Shown piece after piece: positions 1 to 9,034 of a stretch of 64,000 nt of DNA. This DNA is from Bacteroides mediterraneensis (GTDB taxonomy: Bacteria; Bacteroidota; Bacteroidia; Bacteroidales; Bacteroidaceae). The stretch covers positions 62,001 through 126,000 of the forward strand of contig NZ_JACJKA010000003.1 of NCBI RefSeq assembly GCF_016900355.1, given 5' to 3'. The notes under the pieces were generated by a model. It saw nothing but the letters and a program-made list of their open reading frames with translations. It had not been told where the DNA came from and did no database searches. Position 1 is the first letter of the stretch, and every line of letters begins with the position of its first letter. Made by a program: the position numbers and the translations under genes.

Positions 1-2
1 GC

Positions 3-644
3 CTGCACATTCTGCACATCAGTACGGCACGTGAACTTAGTCTGTTTGAAGACCGTCCGCTGACTGAAAAGAAGATTACGGCAGAAGCCTGCGTATCGCA
101 CCTGATGTTCTGCGACGAGGACTATGCCCGCCTGGGTGCCCGCATCAAATGCAACCCGAGCATCAAGACAAAAGCCGACCGCGATGCCCTGCGAAAGGCA
201 CTGACCACGAACCTGATTGACGTGATTGCCACCGACCATGCACCTCACCTGCTGTCGGAGAAACAAGGCGGTGCGCTGAAAGCGGTATCCGGCATGCCTA
301 CCCTGCAGTTCTCGCTGGTGAGCATCTACGAACTGGTGCACGAAGGCTTGCTTTCGATGGAGCAGCTGGTACAGAAAATGTGCCACGCCCCTGCCCAGCT
401 TTTCCAAATCAGCCGGAGAGGGTTCATCCGTCCGGGCTATCAGGCCGACCTGGTACTGCTGAATCCGCACAAGGAATGGACCGTCACGCCCGACTGCATT
501 GAAAGCAAATGTGGCTGGAGCCCGATGGAAGGACGCACGTTCCACGGGAAAGTAGAGAAAACATTTGTCAACGGGGCCGTGGTTTATGAGAATGGAAAAG
601 TGGACAAAGCTCACCGCGGACAAGCCCTGAAGTTTGAACGATAA
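3..644 (+). CDS. pyrC: Dihydroorotase, C-terminal part (5' end outside window)
   Basis: This is the 3' part of a dihydroorotase, the zinc amidohydrolase that cyclises carbamoyl-aspartate to dihydroorotate in pyrimidine synthesis. The frame is open from base 3, so the start lies upstream of the window; the ATG at 105 is internal. The visible 213 codons carry the conserved IATDHAPH motif (about codon 80 of the fragment), with the Asp and His expected in the amidohydrolase active site, and a preceding NPSIKTKADR segment typical of this class. The C-terminal half has the usual amidohydrolase tail, in which GYQADLVLLNP marks the return to the small beta-sandwich. The next gene begins 10 bp downstream. 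The family assignment is firm; a catalytically inactive PyrC paralogue cannot be fully excluded without the N-terminal HxH motif. Confidence 0.9.
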   Translation: MHILHISTARELSLFEDRPLTEKKITAEACVSHLMFCDEDYARLGARIKCNPSIKTKADRDALRKALTTNLIDVIATDHAPHLLSEKQGGALKAVSGMPTLQFSLVSIYELVHEGLLSMEQLVQKMCHAPAQLFQISRRGFIRPGYQADLVLLNPHKEWTVTPDCIESKCGWSPMEGRTFHGKVEKTFVNGAVVYENGKVDKAHRGQALKFER

Positions 645-654
645 GAAAAGCCGT

Positions 655-1560
655 ATGAAAACAGACATCACTACCGTCCAATACGACATACACGACCTGG
701 CCGAGTACATCAACTGGATTTACTTTTTCCACGCGTGGGGATTCCAGCCTCGCTTTGCCACCATTGCCGACATTCATGGCTGTGATGCCTGCCGGGCCGG
801 CTGGCTGGCTTCGTTTCCGGAAGCCGACCGTGCCAAGGCTGCCGAAGCCATGCAATTGCATAAGGAGGCTGTGCGCATGCTCAACCACATCGATGGGAAA
901 TATCACGTCTATGCCATCTACCGCCTCATGGAGGCCAATGCCGACGGCGACAACCTGATCTTGGATGGAACTTTTTTCCCCTTGCTCCGCCAGCAGACCC
1001 GTGTACGCCCCGACGACCCGTTTCTTTGCCTGAGCGACTTTGTACGCCCGCTTTCATCGGGCATCAAGGATACGGTGGGGGGATTTGCCACCACCATCGA
1101 CCCGGCCATGGAAGAAGAGTTCCTGCACGATGATTACCAGGCTCTGCTCATCAAGACGCTGGGAGAACGTCTGGCGGAAGCGGCTGCCGAAAAGATACAC
1201 GAAACCGTGCGCAAGGAGGTCTGGGGCTATGCCAAAGACGAGCACCTCACCATGAAGCAGCTTCTGAACGAAGACTATCAGGGCATCCGTCCTGCCGTGG
1301 GCTATCCCTCCCTGCCGGATATTTCGGTCAGCTTCCTGCTCGACCGCCTCATCGACATGAAACGCATCGGCATCCGCCTCACCGAGAACGGGATGATGCA
1401 ACCGCATGCATCGGTATGCGGACTGATGTTCGCGCATCCGGCTTCCCGCTATTTTGCCGTGGGAAAAATCGACGAGGAACAGCTCATGGATTATGCCGCA
1501 CGACGGGAAATGAGTCCCGATGTGTTGCGGAAATACCTGGCCGCCAACTTACAATCTTAA
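655..1560 (+). CDS. Stand-alone MetH reactivation (AdoMet-binding) domain protein
   Basis: This 301-residue protein matches, over its C-terminal two thirds, the last domain of cobalamin-dependent methionine synthase (Met_synt_B12). That domain binds S-adenosylmethionine and helps reductively re-methylate oxidised cobalamin. Visible landmarks are the helical stretch ending in EVWGYA (about residues 185-195), the AdoMet-binding R-x-x-x-G-Y-P motif with Arg212, Gly216 and Tyr217, and a C-terminal ASVCGLMFAHPASRYFAVG segment that parallels the E. coli domain. No homocysteine, folate or cobalamin-binding domain is present. I chose the ATG at 655 over an in-frame TTG at 634, which would overlap the upstream stop. 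Bacteroides MetH proteins are, as I recall, shorter than the E. coli enzyme at the C-terminus, so this protein probably supplies the missing activity in trans. That role is inferred. Confidence 0.8.
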   Translation: MKTDITTVQYDIHDLAEYINWIYFFHAWGFQPRFATIADIHGCDACRAGWLASFPEADRAKAAEAMQLHKEAVRMLNHIDGKYHVYAIYRLMEANADGDNLILDGTFFPLLRQQTRVRPDDPFLCLSDFVRPLSSGIKDTVGGFATTIDPAMEEEFLHDDYQALLIKTLGERLAEAAAEKIHETVRKEVWGYAKDEHLTMKQLLNEDYQGIRPAVGYPSLPDISVSFLLDRLIDMKRIGIRLTENGMMQPHASVCGLMFAHPASRYFAVGKIDEEQLMDYAARREMSPDVLRKYLAANLQS

Positions 1561-1579
1561 CCTATTCAAATCCAGCCAT

Positions 1580-2767
1580 ATGATTCTACTAAGAGTTTCC
1601 CTTCTGTTTCTGGCCTTGTTCCTCCTACCCGACTGGTACATCTGCAAGACCTATCTGTCGGATGGACCGTACCGGAAATGGAAGAAAAAATTCTGGTGGC
1701 CTACCCTCGTCCTGATTGCCGTACTGATTGTATTCCTGATAGGGCACAACTCACTGCATGACTACTTCGGCACGTACCTGATTGTGGCCTTGTGTGTCAC
1801 CATCCCGAAAACGATTTTCATGCTGGTCAGCATTTTGCTGAGACTACTCCAGAAACTGTTCCGCTGCCACCTGCCTCACGGCAGCATCTCCTTGGTGCCC
1901 GCGGTACTCATCTTAGGATACATCTTGTTCGGTGCCATCAAAGGCAAGGAATATTTTCAGGTGAAGGAGGTGACGTTCTGTTCGCCCGACCTTCCGGACG
2001 CTTTCGACGGCTACCGCATCCTGCAACTCTCGGACATCCATTCCGGAAGCTGGAAAGGGAACGGCAAAGCACTCCAGAAAGCCATCGACCTCTGTAACCA
2101 ACAAAAAGCTGACTTGGCCGTATTTACCGGCGACCTGGTGAACAGCCGGGCCGATGAACTGTTGGAGTTCATGCCGATATTCTCCCAGCTGAAAGCGCCC
2201 GACGGCGTGTATTCCGTCTTGGGGAACCACGATTACGGAACGTATGTCCGATGGGAAAACGAACAGGCCCGTCTGGCCAATGTGGACAGCCTGATTGCCC
2301 GTGAAGGCCGTATGGGCTGGCACATGCTGCTGAATGATTCGCACATTATCTACAAAGGGAAAGACTCTCTCGCCTTGGCAGGAGTGGAAAACAGCGGTAA
2401 ACCTCCCTTCCCTGACCGGGGCGACCTGCCCAAGGCCCTGAAAGGAACCGACGGTATGTTTACGGTGCTGCTGAGCCACGACCCGACCCACTGGCGGCGG
2501 AAAGTATTGCCTGACACCTCCGTACAACTGACCTTGTCGGGACACACCCACGATATGCAGATCAGCCTGTTCGGGTTCTCCGTGTCCCGGTTCATCTATC
2601 CGGAACACCGGGGATTGTATCTGGAAGGCCCTCGCGGACTGTATGTCAACATCGGACTGGGCTATGTGCTCTTCCCCATGCGGTTGGGAGCCTGGCCGGA
2701 AATCACGGTCATCACCTTGAAAAAAGCATATTCAACTAACCCTCAAAATAATTCTATCAAATTATGA
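1580..2767 (+). CDS. Membrane-anchored calcineurin-like metallophosphoesterase
   Basis: The protein has several hydrophobic N-terminal segments (about residues 1-15, 35-55, 60-85 and 105-125) followed by a calcineurin-like phosphoesterase domain. All metal-binding motifs are visible: LSDIHSG (Asp152, His154), TGDLVNS, LGNHDYG, LLSHDP and SGHTHDMQ. This is the YkuE/YaeI-type arrangement. Known relatives include UDP-2,3-diacylglucosamine hydrolases and phospholipid phosphoesterases, but the substrate cannot be read from sequence. The ATG at 1580 was chosen because the longer reading frame from 1520 would start inside the preceding gene. The stop overlaps the next start (ATGA), so it is probably translationally coupled to the acyltransferase, which hints at a role in lipid metabolism. 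Confidence 0.85.
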   Translation: MILLRVSLLFLALFLLPDWYICKTYLSDGPYRKWKKKFWWPTLVLIAVLIVFLIGHNSLHDYFGTYLIVALCVTIPKTIFMLVSILLRLLQKLFRCHLPHGSISLVPAVLILGYILFGAIKGKEYFQVKEVTFCSPDLPDAFDGYRILQLSDIHSGSWKGNGKALQKAIDLCNQQKADLAVFTGDLVNSRADELLEFMPIFSQLKAPDGVYSVLGNHDYGTYVRWENEQARLANVDSLIAREGRMGWHMLLNDSHIIYKGKDSLALAGVENSGKPPFPDRGDLPKALKGTDGMFTVLLSHDPTHWRRKVLPDTSVQLTLSGHTHDMQISLFGFSVSRFIYPEHRGLYLEGPRGLYVNIGLGYVLFPMRLGAWPEITVITLKKAYSTNPQNNSIKL

Positions 2768-3501
2768 GATTCTTATACATCATTTACCAAATCTGTATCG
2801 GACTACCCATTTTTATCGTATTAACCATTCTGACGGCACTCATCACCATGTTGGGATGCTGGCTCGGGAACGGCCATTTTTGGGGATATTATCCTGGCAA
2901 GATATGGTCGCAGCTTACCTGTTTCCTGTTTTTAATCCCCGTCAAGGTAGAAGGCCATCAGCATATCGACCACAAGACCTCGTACGTGTTTCTGGCCAAC
3001 CACCAGGGAGCTTTCGATATTTTCCTGATTTACGGATTCTTGGGACGGAACTTCAAGTGGATGATGAAGAAAAGCTTGCGCAACATTCCTTTCGTGGGAA
3101 AGGCTTGTGAATCGGCCGGTTTCATCTTCGTCGACAAATCCAGTCCGCGAAAAGTGTACGAAACCATCAAACGGGCGGAAAAGATTTTGCAGGGAGGTAC
3201 TTCGCTCGTGGTATTCCCGGAAGGAAGAAGAACTTTTACGGGACACATGAATGAATTTAAGAAAGGCGCGTTCCTCATGGCCGACCAGCTGCAACTGCCT
3301 GTAGTGCCCATGACCATCAACGGCTCATTCAACATTCTGCCGCGTACCGGCAAACTGCTTTCCTGGCATCCGCTGAAACTGACCATCCATGAACCTATTT
3401 ATCCGAAAGGCAAAGGACAGGAAAACCTTGCCCTGCTGATGGAAGAATCTTACCAGGCCATCGAAAAGGGACTGCCGGAAGAATACAAAGGAAGAAAATA
3501 A
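2764..3501 (+). CDS. Lysophospholipid acyltransferase (PlsC-like)
   Basis: A 245-residue membrane acyltransferase of the 1-acyl-sn-glycerol-3-phosphate acyltransferase family, which moves an acyl chain onto a lysophospholipid at the cytoplasmic membrane. The N-terminus holds a hydrophobic anchor (about residues 1-35). The catalytic HX4D box appears as NHQGAFD (about residues 79-85), motif III as FPEGRRTFTG, and the final VPMTINGS segment matches motif IV. The start ATG overlaps the stop of the upstream phosphoesterase by four bases, so the two form one transcriptional unit closed by the hairpin at 3523. Bacteroidales usually carry several paralogues, so it may handle ornithine or other aminolipids rather than phosphatidic acid synthesis. 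Confidence 0.88.
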   Translation: MRFLYIIYQICIGLPIFIVLTILTALITMLGCWLGNGHFWGYYPGKIWSQLTCFLFLIPVKVEGHQHIDHKTSYVFLANHQGAFDIFLIYGFLGRNFKWMMKKSLRNIPFVGKACESAGFIFVDKSSPRKVYETIKRAEKILQGGTSLVVFPEGRRTFTGHMNEFKKGAFLMADQLQLPVVPMTINGSFNILPRTGKLLSWHPLKLTIHEPIYPKGKGQENLALLMEESYQAIEKGLPEEYKGRK

Positions 3502-3522
3502 GGAAAAGAAAAGAGCATAAAC

Positions 3523-3567
3523 AATAATCGGGTAGAAAGCGGTTTCTTTCTACCCGATTATTTTTTT
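3523..3567. terminator. Bidirectional intrinsic terminator
   Basis: A perfect 17-bp inverted repeat (3523-3539 with 3546-3562) with a 6-nt loop is followed by a T-run on the plus strand and preceded by A-rich sequence for the opposite direction. It lies between the convergent ends of the acyltransferase gene and the lipoprotein gene and overlaps the latter's stop codon. Confidence 0.9.
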
Positions 3568-4261
3568 AATGAAAAGGGGCATGCGACATATTCTCGCGCG
3601 CCACCGACACATACTCTTGTATCATGTAATTATTCTTGAACGAGTCGGGCGCCCCCTCTATAATCTCCTGCATGAGCGGGGTTAGAAGCGGATAAGGCAG
3701 GCTGTTGCCCAACATCAGAAAGACTCCCGGACCCAGTACATTCTCGTAATTGTCCTGAATGAAAGTCTTGGTCAGCTGGTTCATCTCTTCCGACAGCTGG
3801 TCTCGTTTTTTCTGGATTTCTTCATGAACGGTCTGCAAGTCTTTTCCGTCCATAATCATCCGGCTTTCTTCGTGTTCCACTTCGTATGCACGATCATCCA
3901 GTGAATTTTTCTGCATCACGAAATCATTGAAACAATCATTCAATGGAGTCCCCTTAATTGTGATCCCCGCATTGTCAATCTGTATGGCAATATGTCCTGG
4001 TTCTATCACTAAAGGCATAATACAGTCATCGTCCATATACAAAGAAGCCAGTACGGTAGAATCCACTTTCCCCTGCATCTCAAATAAGCCATGAATCACT
4101 TCAGCCGAGTCAATGTTGACCAATCTATCACCCACTGGGATTTTTATAAAAAGCATTTTGCCGTCCAACATTGAAACCGATGAAGTACCTTCTATCTTAT
4201 ATTTCTTACTGCAAGAAGTGCAGAGCAGTGCACACAACAGAAAAAAATAAAGTTTATACAT
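3566..4261 (-). CDS. DUF4369-like lipoprotein of unknown function
   Basis: A 231-residue predicted lipoprotein. The N-terminus is a short signal sequence ending in a LCTSC lipobox (Cys at about residue 17), so the mature protein should be lipid-anchored in the envelope. The N-terminal half reads as a small beta-rich domain with alternating hydrophobic strands (IKIPVGDRLVNIDSAEV, then VIEPGHIAIQIDNAGITIKGTPLND), which is the pattern of DUF4369, a domain often fused to thioredoxin folds in Bacteroidetes. No thioredoxin CxxC follows; instead the C-terminal half is a charged helical region (about 115-200). I chose the ATG at 4261 because the nine upstream codons would precede the hydrophobic core unnecessarily. 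A promoter box lies at 4286. It is a single-gene unit, and its function is unknown. Confidence 0.75.
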   Translation of the reverse strand: MYKLYFFLLCALLCTSCSKKYKIEGTSSVSMLDGKMLFIKIPVGDRLVNIDSAEVIHGLFEMQGKVDSTVLASLYMDDDCIMPLVIEPGHIAIQIDNAGITIKGTPLNDCFNDFVMQKNSLDDRAYEVEHEESRMIMDGKDLQTVHEEIQKKRDQLSEEMNQLTKTFIQDNYENVLGPGVFLMLGNSLPYPLLTPLMQEIIEGAPDSFKNNYMIQEYVSVARENMSHAPFH

Positions 4262-4285
4262 GCTGCAACCGTTTAAATTTGTGGG

Positions 4286-4293
4286 CAAAGGTA
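4286..4293 (-). promoter_or_regulatory. -7 box for the lipoprotein gene
   Basis: Reads TACCTTTG on the minus strand, matching the Bacteroidetes TAnnTTTG -7 consensus, 24 bp upstream of the chosen start codon at 4261. The -33 element is weak. Confidence 0.55.
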
Positions 4294-4397
4294 TAATCTT
4301 TCAAGGATGAGCCGAAATAAATTATCAAAATTTATACTAAGATAGTGGTTTATTACCTTTTAATGTAAGCAGATGAAAACGATATACGTTTTTTTGC

Positions 4398-4405
4398 TAT
4401 TTTTG
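4398..4405 (+). promoter_or_regulatory. -7 box for the S46 peptidase pair
   Basis: Reads TATTTTTG, matching the TAnnTTTG consensus, 26 bp upstream of the ATG at 4432. It is the only good match in this divergent intergenic region on the plus strand. Confidence 0.5.
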
Positions 4406-4431
4406 TGCTCTTGAATTAACATCATCACAAT

Positions 4432-6603
4432 ATGAAAAAGCTAAAAGTACTCGCACTCGCACTTATTTGTGCCGTCTTCTCTCCGGCGAAAGCCGACGAA
4501 GGAATGTGGTTGCTCCAACTCATGCAGGAGCAGAACCTTGCCGACCGAATGAAAGCGCAAGGCTTGAAAATGGACATCACGGCAATCTACAATCCGAACC
4601 AGATTACCTTGAAGGATGCTGTAGGAATCTTCGGAGGTGGTTGCACGGGCGAAATCATTTCTCCCAACGGACTGATTCTGACCAACCATCACTGTGGCTA
4701 CGGTGCCATCCAACAACATAGTTCCGTGGAACACGATTACCTGACCGACGGTTTCTGGGCCAAGAGCTATCAGGAAGAACTGCCGACCCCGAGATTGACC
4801 TTCAAGTTTGTAGACCGCATCGTGGATGTGACCGACAAAGTAAACCAAGACATCCAGAAAGGCAAAATCAGTGAAACGGAATCCTTCGGAAGCAAGTACC
4901 TCAAGAAACTGGCAGACGAAGAATTGAAAAAGAGTGATCTGAAAGGAAAACCCGGTATTTCTGCCATGGCACTTCCTTTCTATGCAGGAAACAAATTCTA
5001 TCTGTTCTTCATCAAGACTTACAGCGACATCCGTATGGTAGCTGCTCCCCCTTCATCTATCGGTAAGTTCGGTGGAGAAACCGACAACTGGATGTGGCCG
5101 CGTCACACCTGCGACTTCTCCATGTTCCGTATCTACGCCGACAAAGACGGAAACCCGGCTAAATACAGCAAGGACAATGTGCCTTTGAAAGTGAAGAAGT
5201 ACCTGACCATCTCTTTGAAGGGATTGCAGGAAGGCGACTATGCCATGATCATGGGATTCCCTGGAAGCACCAGCCGTTACCTGACCGAAAGCGAGGTACG
5301 TCTGCGCATGGAAGGTACCAACATTCCGCGTATCACCGTACGTGAAGTCCGTCAGGATATTCTCCGTAAGGAAATGGCAGCCAGCGACAAGGTACGTATC
5401 CAGTATGCCAGCAAGTTTGCCGGTTCCAGCAACTACTGGAAAAACTCCATCGGTATGAACAAGGCCATCGTAGACAACCACGTGTTGGAAGCAAAGGCTG
5501 ACCAGGAAGCCAAATTCGCTGCTTTTGCCAAAGAAAAACAGAATGCAGACTATGAGGCTGTAGTCGGTAAAATTGATGAGTACGTAAAACGCGTGACTCC
5601 GCTCCGCACCCAGCTGACGTATTTCACCGAAACTTTCAGAGGCGGTATCGAATTTGCACGCAGCTCCAAGATGAAAGCCCTGCAGGATCTGGCTGCCGCA
5701 CTGAAAAAGAACAAGAAAAAAGACATCGAAACAGCCGTCGAAACCCTGAAGGAAGCCTACGCCGACATCCACAACAAGGATTACGACCATGAAGTAGACC
5801 GGAAAGTGGCAAAAGCCCTGATTCCGCTGTATGCTGAAAAGGTTCCGGCTGAAGCCCTGCCTGATTTCTATCAGACCATCAAGACGACTTTCAATGGCGA
5901 CTACAATGCATATGTAGATGCCCTCTACAACAACAGCATCTTTGCCAACGAAAAGAATTTCAATGCGTTCATCGAAAATCCGACCGCAGAAGCCATCGAA
6001 AAAGATTTGTCGGCTGAATATGCCAATGCTATCACCAAGAAATACAAGGAACTGTCTGACCAGCTGGACAAGGCTAACGGCGACATCAACCTGCTGCACA
6101 AAACCTACGTACGCGGTCTTTGCGAAATGTATGCACCGACTCCGAAAGCACCGGACGCTAACTTCACTCTCCGTCTGACTTATGGTAACGTGAAATCTTA
6201 CGACCCGAAAGACGGTGTACACTACAAATACTACACTACCCTGAAAGGTGTGATGGAAAAAGAAGACCCGAACAACCCGGAATTCGTGGTACCGGCCAAA
6301 CTGAAAGAGCTGTATGCTACCAAGAACTACGGACGCTATGCTTTGCCGAACGGCGAAATGCCGGCCTGCTTCCTGACCACCAACGACATTACCGGCGGTA
6401 ACTCTGGTTCTCCGGTGATGAACGGTAACGGAGAGCTGATTGGAGCGGCCTTCGACGGCAACTGGGAATCTCTTTCCGGCGATATCAACTTCGACAACAA
6501 CCTCCAGCGCTGCATCGCCGTAGATATCCGCTACGTGCTGTTCATCGTAGAAAAGTTAGGTGGTTGCAAGAACCTGATTGACGAAATGACCATCGTAGAA
6601 TAA
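4432..6603 (+). CDS. dpp7: S46 dipeptidyl-peptidase, DPP7-like
   Basis: A 723-residue periplasmic serine exopeptidase of family S46, which removes dipeptides from peptide N-termini. The signal peptide ends at AKA-DEG, so the mature N-terminus is Asp-Glu-Gly as usual in this family. The clan PA triad is visible: His87 in TNHHCGYG, Asp228 in RHTCDFS and Ser658 in GGNSGSP. The S1-determining residue in the FDGNWE motif is Gly676. In P. gingivalis a glycine here characterises DPP7 (hydrophobic P1 preference), whereas an arginine characterises DPP11. It overlaps the next S46 gene by one base (TAATG), so the two are co-transcribed and probably supply dipeptides as a nutrient. Family is certain; specificity is inferred from one residue. 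Confidence 0.93.
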   Translation: MKKLKVLALALICAVFSPAKADEGMWLLQLMQEQNLADRMKAQGLKMDITAIYNPNQITLKDAVGIFGGGCTGEIISPNGLILTNHHCGYGAIQQHSSVEHDYLTDGFWAKSYQEELPTPRLTFKFVDRIVDVTDKVNQDIQKGKISETESFGSKYLKKLADEELKKSDLKGKPGISAMALPFYAGNKFYLFFIKTYSDIRMVAAPPSSIGKFGGETDNWMWPRHTCDFSMFRIYADKDGNPAKYSKDNVPLKVKKYLTISLKGLQEGDYAMIMGFPGSTSRYLTESEVRLRMEGTNIPRITVREVRQDILRKEMAASDKVRIQYASKFAGSSNYWKNSIGMNKAIVDNHVLEAKADQEAKFAAFAKEKQNADYEAVVGKIDEYVKRVTPLRTQLTYFTETFRGGIEFARSSKMKALQDLAAALKKNKKKDIETAVETLKEAYADIHNKDYDHEVDRKVAKALIPLYAEKVPAEALPDFYQTIKTTFNGDYNAYVDALYNNSIFANEKNFNAFIENPTAEAIEKDLSAEYANAITKKYKELSDQLDKANGDINLLHKTYVRGLCEMYAPTPKAPDANFTLRLTYGNVKSYDPKDGVHYKYYTTLKGVMEKEDPNNPEFVVPAKLKELYATKNYGRYALPNGEMPACFLTTNDITGGNSGSPVMNGNGELIGAAFDGNWESLSGDINFDNNLQRCIAVDIRYVLFIVEKLGGCKNLIDEMTIVE

Positions 6604-8765
6604 TGAAGCATAAGTTTTTACTCACTTTATTTGCCACATTCACCCTCGCCGCTCATGCGGACGAGGGTATGTGGATGCTGACCGACCTGAAGCAGCAGAA
6701 TGCGGCTGTGATGCAGGACTTGGGACTGGACATTGCCATTGACAAGGTGTATTGTCCCGACAATGTCAGCCTGAAAGATGCGGTAGTGCACTTTGGCGGA
6801 GGATGCACCGGAGAAGTCATCTCTTCCGAGGGACTGGTACTGACCAACCACCACTGCGGATACGGGTATATCCAACACCACAGTTCCGTGGAACATGACT
6901 ACCTGACCGACGGTTTCTGGGCCATGACCCGGGAACAGGAACTTCCTTGCGAAGGACTGAAGGTGACCTTCATCGACCGGATACTCGACGTGACGGAATA
7001 CGTGCAGAAACAGCTGAAGAAGTCGAAAGACCCGGACGGAACAAATTATCTTTCTCCGTCTTTCCTGGCGGGAGTGGCCGAAAAGTTTGCCAAGAAAGAA
7101 CACATCCGTACCGACGAATTCACTACCCTGGAACTGAAACCGTTCTACGGTTCCAACAAATACTACCTGTTTGTCAAGACTTCCTACAAGGATGTACGCA
7201 TGGTGGGAGCTCCTCCCTCTTCCATCGGAAAGTTTGGAGCGGACACCGACAACTGGATGTGGCCGCGTCACTGCGGAGACTTCTCTATCTTCCGCATCTA
7301 TGCCAGCAAAGACGGCAAACCGGCTGAATACAGTGCGGACAACGTGCCGCTGAAAGTGAAGAAACACATTGCTATCAACCTGAAAGGGGTGAAAGAAGGT
7401 GATTTCACGTTCGTCATGGGATTCCCCGGACGCAACTGGCGCTACATGATCAGCGACGAAGTGGAAGAACGTATGCAGACTACCAACTTCATGCGCGACA
7501 CCATCCGCGGCGTACGCTTGCGGGTGTTGGGCGAAGAAATGGCCAAGGACGCGCACACGCGCATCCAGTATGCGGCCAAGTATGCATCATCGGCCAACTA
7601 TTGGAAGAACGCCATCGGCATGAACGAAGGACTGGTACGTCTGAAGGTGCTCGACCGTAAGAAACGGGAACAGCAGCAACTGCTGGCCTTCGGCGACTCC
7701 ATCGGCAACGACAGCTACCGGAAAGCTTACGAGACCATCAAACAGATTGTGGCACAGCGTCATGAGGCAATCTATCACCAGCAAGCCATCTACGAGGCCC
7801 TGATGTTAGGTACGGAATTCTTTAAGGTGCCGGATACGGAAGCATTGAAAGCGGCTTTGGAAAGCCAGAAACAAAAAGACATTGACGAAGCGGTAGCCGA
7901 CCTGAGAGAAGCCGGAAAGAAGTTCTTCAACAAGGACTACAATCCGGAAGTGGACCGCAAGGTATCCAAGCAGCTCATTGCCTTGTATGCCCGACTGATT
8001 CCGACAGCCCAACGGATTGACATCTTCCAAACCATCGACAAGGACTTCCAGGGAAATACGGATGCCTTTGTAGACGCTTGCTTCGACCGGTCCATCTTCA
8101 GAAGCCCGGAAGCACTGGAAGCCTTTCTGGCACATCCGGATGCCACTCAACTGGAGAACGACCTGATGGTGAAATACGCCGCATCTGTCCGCAACGGTTA
8201 CCAGGCTACGAGCGATGCCATGCAGGAAGAGACCAATGCCTACAATGCAGCCCACAAAACTTGGGTGGCAGGTATGCTGCAACTGAAAAAGGCACACGGA
8301 CAGCCTATCTATCCGGATGCCAACTCGACCCTGCGTCTGACCTACGGAAAAATTGGTTCTTACGAACCGGCCGATGGAAAAGAATACCTGTATTATACGA
8401 CCCTGAAAGGGGTGATGGAAAAAGAAGACCCGAACAATCCGGAATTTGTGGTACCGGCCAAACTGAAGGAACTGTATGAAAAGAAAGACTTCGGTCCTTA
8501 CGCCATGCCCGACGGACGTATGCCGGTCTGCTTTGCCACTGCTACCGACAACACGGGCGGTAACTCAGGTTCTCCGGTCTTCAATGCGAAAGGAGAACTC
8601 ATCGGTACGGCATTCGACCGCAACTACGAAGGCTTGACAGGCGACATCGCCTACAATCCTCAACTGCAACGGGCCGCTTGCGTGGACATCCGCTACACCT
8701 TGTTCATCATCGACAAGTTTGCGGGTGCAGGCCATCTGCTCAAGGAAATGACCCTTATCCGATAA
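6603..8765 (+). CDS. dpp11: S46 dipeptidyl-peptidase, DPP11-like (Asp/Glu-specific)
   Basis: A 720-residue S46 peptidase, clearly paralogous to the preceding gene (shared [31 protein letters not shown] and [20 protein letters not shown] blocks). The signal peptide ends at AHA-DEG. The triad is His84 (TNHHCGYG), Asp226 (RHCGDFS) and Ser655 (GGNSGSP). The specificity motif reads FDRNYE with Arg673. Both Ser655 and Arg673 fall at the same numbers as the catalytic serine and the acidic-P1-selecting arginine of P. gingivalis DPP11. It should therefore release dipeptides ending in Asp or Glu, complementing its neighbour. Its start codon overlaps the upstream stop, implying coupled translation. A bidirectional terminator follows at 8781. 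Confidence 0.93.
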   Translation: MKHKFLLTLFATFTLAAHADEGMWMLTDLKQQNAAVMQDLGLDIAIDKVYCPDNVSLKDAVVHFGGGCTGEVISSEGLVLTNHHCGYGYIQHHSSVEHDYLTDGFWAMTREQELPCEGLKVTFIDRILDVTEYVQKQLKKSKDPDGTNYLSPSFLAGVAEKFAKKEHIRTDEFTTLELKPFYGSNKYYLFVKTSYKDVRMVGAPPSSIGKFGADTDNWMWPRHCGDFSIFRIYASKDGKPAEYSADNVPLKVKKHIAINLKGVKEGDFTFVMGFPGRNWRYMISDEVEERMQTTNFMRDTIRGVRLRVLGEEMAKDAHTRIQYAAKYASSANYWKNAIGMNEGLVRLKVLDRKKREQQQLLAFGDSIGNDSYRKAYETIKQIVAQRHEAIYHQQAIYEALMLGTEFFKVPDTEALKAALESQKQKDIDEAVADLREAGKKFFNKDYNPEVDRKVSKQLIALYARLIPTAQRIDIFQTIDKDFQGNTDAFVDACFDRSIFRSPEALEAFLAHPDATQLENDLMVKYAASVRNGYQATSDAMQEETNAYNAAHKTWVAGMLQLKKAHGQPIYPDANSTLRLTYGKIGSYEPADGKEYLYYTTLKGVMEKEDPNNPEFVVPAKLKELYEKKDFGPYAMPDGRMPVCFATATDNTGGNSGSPVFNAKGELIGTAFDRNYEGLTGDIAYNPQLQRAACVDIRYTLFIIDKFAGAGHLLKEMTLIR

Positions 8766-8780
8766 TTCGATTCATTCAAT

Positions 8781-8814
8781 AAAAAAGCCAGACTTTCCGG
8801 TCTGGCTTTTTTGT
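8781..8814. terminator. Bidirectional intrinsic terminator
   Basis: A 13-bp perfect inverted repeat (8781-8793 with 8800-8812, core GCCAGAC) with A-run and T-run flanks. It serves the convergent S46 pair and the xseA-xseB operon. Confidence 0.9.
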
Positions 8815-8815
8815 A

Positions 8816-9025
8816 TTAAGCTTGTGCGTCACTTTCTTCTTCGAGAATCTTCTTGATTTCCGCATCGGCTTTATACAATTTGTTCTTACAGAACTTGATC
8901 AGCTTCTGCGCCTCCTGCAGATACTCACCCAATTGGTCAATATCCAATTCGTTGCTCTCAATGCGGGCTACGATTTCTTCCAGGCGCTTCATGGCCTCTG
9001 AGTAGGTTTCTTTCTTTGCTGCCAT
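8816..9025 (-). CDS. xseB: Exodeoxyribonuclease VII small subunit
   Basis: A 69-residue protein with the XseB signature: YSEAMKRLEEIVARIES followed by a helical hairpin (LGEYLQEAQKLIKFCK) and an acidic tail. XseB forms the helical rods that assemble with XseA into exonuclease VII, which degrades single-stranded DNA to oligonucleotides in the cytoplasm. Length is normal for the family. It is the last gene of a minus-strand unit, starting 9 bp after the xseA stop, and the terminator at 8781 lies just beyond its own stop codon. Confidence 0.95.
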   Translation of the reverse strand: MAAKKETYSEAMKRLEEIVARIESNELDIDQLGEYLQEAQKLIKFCKNKLYKADAEIKKILEEESDAQA

Positions 9026-9034
9026 ATCATTGTT

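Noticed and set aside
634-654. TTG start for the MetH-domain protein
   Set aside because: It would overlap the upstream stop and adds seven non-conserved residues; the ATG at 655 is adequate.
5053-6222. Minus-strand open frame of 389 codons opposite the first S46 peptidase
   Set aside because: It lies wholly within a well-supported gene, has low-complexity Phe/Val-rich composition and no domain; a shadow of codon bias.
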